64,000 nucleotides of DNA. Origin: Xanthobacteraceae bacterium (GTDB lineage: Bacteria; Pseudomonadota; Alphaproteobacteria; Rhizobiales; Xanthobacteraceae). Numbering within the stretch: position 1 is the stretch's first letter; the number at the start of each line of letters is the position of its first letter. The position numbers and the translations under genes are program-made. Positions 63,848 through 64,000 of the stretch are shown here, piece by piece. The notes beneath the pieces were generated by a model. That model worked only from the letters and a program-made list of their open reading frames with translations. It ran no database searches and was not told the origin of the DNA. The stretch is from positions 1,414,628 through 1,478,627 of the forward strand of contig JAMLIK010000001.1 of NCBI GenBank assembly GCA_023954195.1, written 5' to 3'.

Positions 63848-64000
63848 CTATTCGCCTTGCATCACCAGATCTTGGATCTCTTTGGTCGGACGGTTGACCA
63901 CGTCCTTCGCAATCTCACCAACAATGACGTCACGAAGGGCGGGTGAGTACGCTTCGCGAATCGTTCCAAGGGCTCGCGGGGGCGCGACCACGATCAGCGC
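63848..64000 (-). CDS. host attachment family protein (C-terminal part, runs off window)
   Basis: The last 50 codons of a minus-strand gene ending with TAG at 63850-63848. ALIVVAPPRALGTIREAYSP, then ALRDVIVGEIAKDVVNRPTKEI match the C-terminus of the host-attachment (AtsE-like) family of small soluble proteins common in rhizobia. The N-terminal part is outside the window. Function is not established beyond the family name. Confidence 0.75.
   Translation of the reverse strand, partial: ALIVVAPPRALGTIREAYSPALRDVIVGEIAKDVVNRPTKEIQDLVMQGE

Overview
The window is high-GC DNA from an alphaproteobacterium. The family Nitrobacteraceae (Bradyrhizobium/Rhodopseudomonas/Afipia relatives) fits best: there is a ccoNOQP cytochrome cbb3 operon with a FixK/FNR-type box, a pseudoazurin, an IalB-like protein, very large glycine-rich autotransporters are common there, and two intergenic palindromic repeats resemble types familiar from that group. 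This placement is inference from gene content. No rRNA, tRNA, CRISPR array, complete insertion sequence or replication origin was seen.

Layout: (1) <1-6848, plus strand: a ribose-type sugar ABC importer whose second permease is fused to an SMP-30/gluconolactonase domain, followed by a free-standing SMP-30 paralogue and the ATPase. (2) 6948-17240, minus strand: a LacI-controlled polyol/sugar operon with an FAD-linked oxidase, an FGGY kinase, a MalFGK-type importer, an SDR and a GldA-like dehydrogenase; an 18-bp palindromic operator lies just upstream of its first gene. (3) 17534-26488, minus strand: an IclR-headed operon with a branched-chain-amino-acid-type importer, an acyl-CoA synthetase, a DUF169 protein, a small SCP2-like protein and an alpha/beta hydrolase, probably import and CoA-dependent breakdown of an organic acid. 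(4) 26873-31839, minus strand: bkdA1-bkdA2-bkdB-lpd, the branched-chain 2-oxoacid dehydrogenase complex, with a promoter embedded in an 11-bp inverted repeat. (5) 32204-37940, plus strand: pseudoazurin, a hypothetical gene, ccoNOQP (the 57-codon ccoQ included), a 68-residue membrane protein and a DUF2189 protein, i.e. microaerobic electron transfer.

(6) 38043-39403, minus strand: 3-oxoacid CoA-transferase subunits, metabolically compatible with bkd (leucine breakdown gives acetoacetate). (7) 39520-40849: a decayed uvrA fragment, a DksA/TraR zinc-finger gene and an FrmR-type repressor with several operator-like repeats. (8) 40925-52965, minus strand: a 3799-codon autotransporter with about 46 glycine-rich repeats, preceded in the same operon by an IalB-like secreted protein. 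(9) 53245-54710: an intact SDR flanked by remnants of a LuxR-type regulator, an acyl-CoA synthetase and a cytochrome P450, which looks like a degraded catabolic cluster. (10) 54847-63286: an AraC regulator divergent from a dihydroxyacetophenone-dioxygenase-like cupin, then a second Liv-type importer in one operon with an aldehyde dehydrogenase and an SDR, probably for an aromatic or aldehyde-yielding substrate. (11) The right edge cuts a host-attachment-protein family gene.

Overall this is a nutrient-scavenging region: four ABC importers, each tied to its own catabolic enzymes and in most cases its own regulator, combined with microaerobic respiration and a very large surface protein. In three of the four importer operons a hairpin directly follows the binding-protein gene, which suggests post-transcriptional tuning of subunit ratios.
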